From: CBDTTM01 sp965363355
GTDB lineage: Bacteria; Bacillota; Negativicutes; Selenomonadales; Selenomonadaceae
Reading direction: 5' to 3'
NCBI GenBank assembly: GCA_965363355.1
Contig: CBDTTM010000114.1
Span: 1 to 7,927 of the forward strand
Length of the DNA: 7,927 bases
Position numbers and translations under genes: made by a program. The first letter of the stretch is position 1; every line of letters starts with the position of its first letter. Below the pieces are notes generated by a model that was not told where the DNA came from, did not search any database, and saw only the letters and a list, made by a program, of their open reading frames with translations. Shown one piece after another: positions 6,200 through 7,927 of this stretch.

Positions 6200-6991
6200 T
6201 TATTTGATCGTATGCTGCAAAATTCCCAAACGTGTAAAAATTTCTGTTTTAAGTAAGCGCAGCTTAAATTCCAACAGCCCAAAATGCGGCCTTGGAATAT
6301 TGGTTCGCTGGAGCAAATACGGGTCTGTTGCAAAAGTATTCAATCCGGCATGTCCCGTAACAGCTCCTAAGTAATCATCCTTTGGCAGTAAATCCAGTGC
6401 CGTTTCATTGTATATCCCATTGGGATAGGAAAAGAAATACACCGTATGTATACCATTCCACTCTAACAATAATTTCGACAAACTGAGCTCGTCACGTATT
6501 TCTTCATTCGTAAGCTCCGATACGGGGTTATGGTTTGCTGTATGGCTGCCAATTTCAATGCCCCGTGTTTGCATATCACGAAGTTGGTCCCAAGAAAGAT
6601 ATCCTTCTGTACCAATAAAATTCGTGACCATAAAGACAGTTGCCTTCATGTCATAACTTTCAAGAATTGGCAGCAAATCTGTATAATTGTCTTCATAGCC
6701 ATCGTCAAAGGTCAAAATAATCGGCTTTGCCGGCAATTCAAGCTTTCCTTTTTTTGCCTTCATAAAATCGAGCATTGATATCGTCTGATATCCTTGTTCC
6801 CGCAAATAATCAAGCTGTTCTTTAAATTCGGCAGTAGGGACCGCATATGTATCCGCTTCTTTATCATTGACCATATGGTATTCGAGTATCGGTACTCCTT
6901 TTGGTGGATATGCCTCGGTATAAGCAATCAAAGCAACAACACCGATAAAGCAAACAAAGAGCACTTTCTTCCATAATTTTTGCAACCTCAA
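6200..6991 (-). CDS. Membrane-anchored polysaccharide deacetylase (NodB homology, carbohydrate esterase family 4)
   Basis: This 263-residue protein would remove acetyl groups from an extracytoplasmic amino-sugar polymer (peptidoglycan or exopolysaccharide) using a divalent metal. Residues 9-24 form one hydrophobic helix after a basic start, so it is an N-terminal anchor or signal. NodB motifs are in order: TFDDGY (94-99, D96 the base and D97 a metal ligand), HTANH (150-154, both metal-binding histidines), FSYPNG (187-192, close to the RxxPY motif but with FSYP) and the late TGHAGLN (212-218) with LLQRTNIPR. The early PILEYHMVND is typical of the PgaB/YadE/PdaC-like branch. The start is TTG at 6989-6991, overlapping the whiA stop as TTGA, with AGAAGG (7001-7006) 9 nt upstream, which implies translational coupling to whiA. 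The true substrate cannot be told from sequence. Confidence 0.93.
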   Translation of the reverse strand: MRLQKLWKKVLFVCFIGVVALIAYTEAYPPKGVPILEYHMVNDKEADTYAVPTAEFKEQLDYLREQGYQTISMLDFMKAKKGKLELPAKPIILTFDDGYEDNYTDLLPILESYDMKATVFMVTNFIGTEGYLSWDQLRDMQTRGIEIGSHTANHNPVSELTNEEIRDELSLSKLLLEWNGIHTVYFFSYPNGIYNETALDLLPKDDYLGAVTGHAGLNTFATDPYLLQRTNIPRPHFGLLEFKLRLLKTEIFTRLGILQHTIK

Positions 6992-7927
6992 GCTTTTTCA
7001 CCTTCTGTTAATTCTAGTGCGATTTTTTCTAATTTACGTAAACGGTGATTCATCCCAGACTTGCCAACCCCCATCATTTGAGCCAATTCTTGCAAGCTGG
7101 CATCCGGATTTTCCAACCTAGCCTGCGCTGTCAATTTGAGTGAATCCGGCAGTCCGCTAAGACCAATTTTTTCGGCGATCAAATGAATTCGTTCTGTCTG
7201 CCGCACAGCCGCATTGACTGTTTTTTGCAGATTTGCCGTCTCACAATTGACCAGGCGATTCACCTGATTGCGTACCTCTTTGACATTTCTGGCTATTTCA
7301 AAGGCGGTAAGAGCATCCTCGGCCCCCATCAGGCCCAAAAAGTCCATAATCGCATCGCTTTCTTTACTATAGACAATATAGTCGTTTTTTCGATCCGTAA
7401 GGCCCGCGGAGAGCTGAAAACGATGACATAGAGATAGTAGCAGCTCAGCAAATGTCTGGCTGCCGGTAACAAGTTCTAAATGATAGCTTCCCTCTGGACG
7501 ATTCACTGAACCGCCGCCGAGGAATGCACCGCGCAAATAAGCTCTTCGACAACACTGCTTGCGAAGAATAGCACTGTCACTTCCGACATTGAGGCTTTCG
7601 CCATGCATGAGCCCCAGCCTTTCAAGTAGTTCTTTTACCTGCAGAGACGGCGCAACCCGGATACAATAACTATTGTTTTTCTTCAAGCGCTGCGAACGAC
7701 TGACACGCACCTCCGTCTTCACATTGCCGCAATCTTTGAGCAATGTCAGGACCTTTCGCGCCACAGCAGCATTTTCCGTTGTGAAATTAAGGCCTATGCT
7801 GCGTTGCCCACCGAGCGTCATAACGGCACCCATACGCAAAAGAGCCGCCAATTCGGCGGTTTTGCAACAGCTTTCCTCATACATCAACCGAGCTAATTCA
7901 TTTTTTACATCGGTTGCAAATGATGAC
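6988..7927 (-). CDS. whiA: Sporulation/cell-division regulator WhiA (N-terminal codons missing, runs off right edge)
   Basis: 312 residues are visible and the frame stays open to the edge. It begins SSFATDVKNELARLMYEESC, which matches the conserved WhiA start, so only one to a few codons are missing. TTG/ATG codons near 7882-7887 are internal and not the start. WhiA is a DNA-binding protein linked to cell division and chromosome segregation in Bacillota and to sporulation in Actinobacteria. The N-terminal two-thirds is a LAGLIDADG-endonuclease-like fold without nuclease activity (CCRRAYLRGAFLGGGSV and ENAAVARKVLTLL are family signatures). The C terminus holds a helix-turn-helix (about 262-305: LPDSLKLTAQARLENPDASL, then MGVGKSGMNHRLRKLEKIA). 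In many Bacillota it follows rapZ and yvcK, which would lie to the right of this window. It overlaps the deacetylase gene by 4 nt at its 3' end. Confidence 0.97.
   Translation of the reverse strand, partial: SSFATDVKNELARLMYEESCCKTAELAALLRMGAVMTLGGQRSIGLNFTTENAAVARKVLTLLKDCGNVKTEVRVSRSQRLKKNNSYCIRVAPSLQVKELLERLGLMHGESLNVGSDSAILRKQCCRRAYLRGAFLGGGSVNRPEGSYHLELVTGSQTFAELLLSLCHRFQLSAGLTDRKNDYIVYSKESDAIMDFLGLMGAEDALTAFEIARNVKEVRNQVNRLVNCETANLQKTVNAAVRQTERIHLIAEKIGLSGLPDSLKLTAQARLENPDASLQELAQMMGVGKSGMNHRLRKLEKIALELTEGEKA

Noticed and set aside
5901..6207. Plus-strand frames rich in Cys/Phe opposite the signal peptide of the secreted protein
   Set aside because: Their hydrophobic and Cys-rich look comes from the antisense of Ala/Lys-rich codons in the signal peptide and linker. 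No start signals are present.
7882..7887. TTG/ATG codons as the whiA start, giving a 299-residue protein
   Set aside because: The frame stays open upstream to the window edge and reads SSFATDVKNELAR, which is the conserved WhiA N terminus, so the real start is just outside the window.
1..7927. CRISPR arrays, tRNA or rRNA genes, insertion sequences, phage attachment sites
   Set aside because: No regularly spaced repeats, no tRNA-like folds, no transposase motifs and no terminal inverted repeats were found on either strand.

Overview
The window is a roughly 45% GC stretch in which every credible gene lies on the minus strand. The gene set (CggR with a central glycolytic operon, WhiA, a SCIFF peptide and its maturase, strong Shine-Dalgarno sites, GTG and TTG starts) points to an anaerobic low-to-mid-GC member of the Bacillota, either Clostridia or Negativicutes. 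I lean slightly towards a gut Negativicutes-like organism, but the sequence does not settle this.

In transcription order (right to left) there are three blocks. Block 1 (7927-5013) is whiA, entering from outside the window without its first codons, then a membrane-anchored NodB-type polysaccharide deacetylase whose TTG start overlaps the whiA stop as TTGA, then an unrecognised secreted protein. Block 2 (4935-3326) is a compact ranthipeptide (SCIFF) system. It comprises a 45-residue six-cysteine precursor (scfA) that is too short for usual ORF thresholds, an intrinsic terminator just behind it, a 113-nt gap with a possible leader hairpin, the radical SAM/SPASM maturase (scfB), and a very strong 20-bp terminator hairpin. 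Block 3 (about 3119-1) is a self-regulated glycolytic operon. A sigma-A-type promoter is followed by a direct repeat with 20-bp periodicity that resembles the Bacillus CggR operator, then cggR, gap (NAD-type GAPDH) and the start of pgk.

The most unusual observation is at the left edge. The pgk reading frame is normal for about 233 residues, up to the GGGMAHTF segment of the nucleotide-binding domain. It then continues without a stop or frameshift into a sequence that is not phosphoglycerate kinase but looks like a bacterial deoxyhypusine-synthase-family protein (SLAGAMSTAE, then SCTGANLEED). The switch falls at AAKGYE, a short peptide that I believe both parent families carry, and codon choice changes there as well. 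This is either a real in-frame gene fusion or recombinant, or, as I judge more likely, a contig chimera made at a short shared sequence in a mixed-community assembly. It should be resolved before this edge is used for gene order or for calling the organism's pgk.
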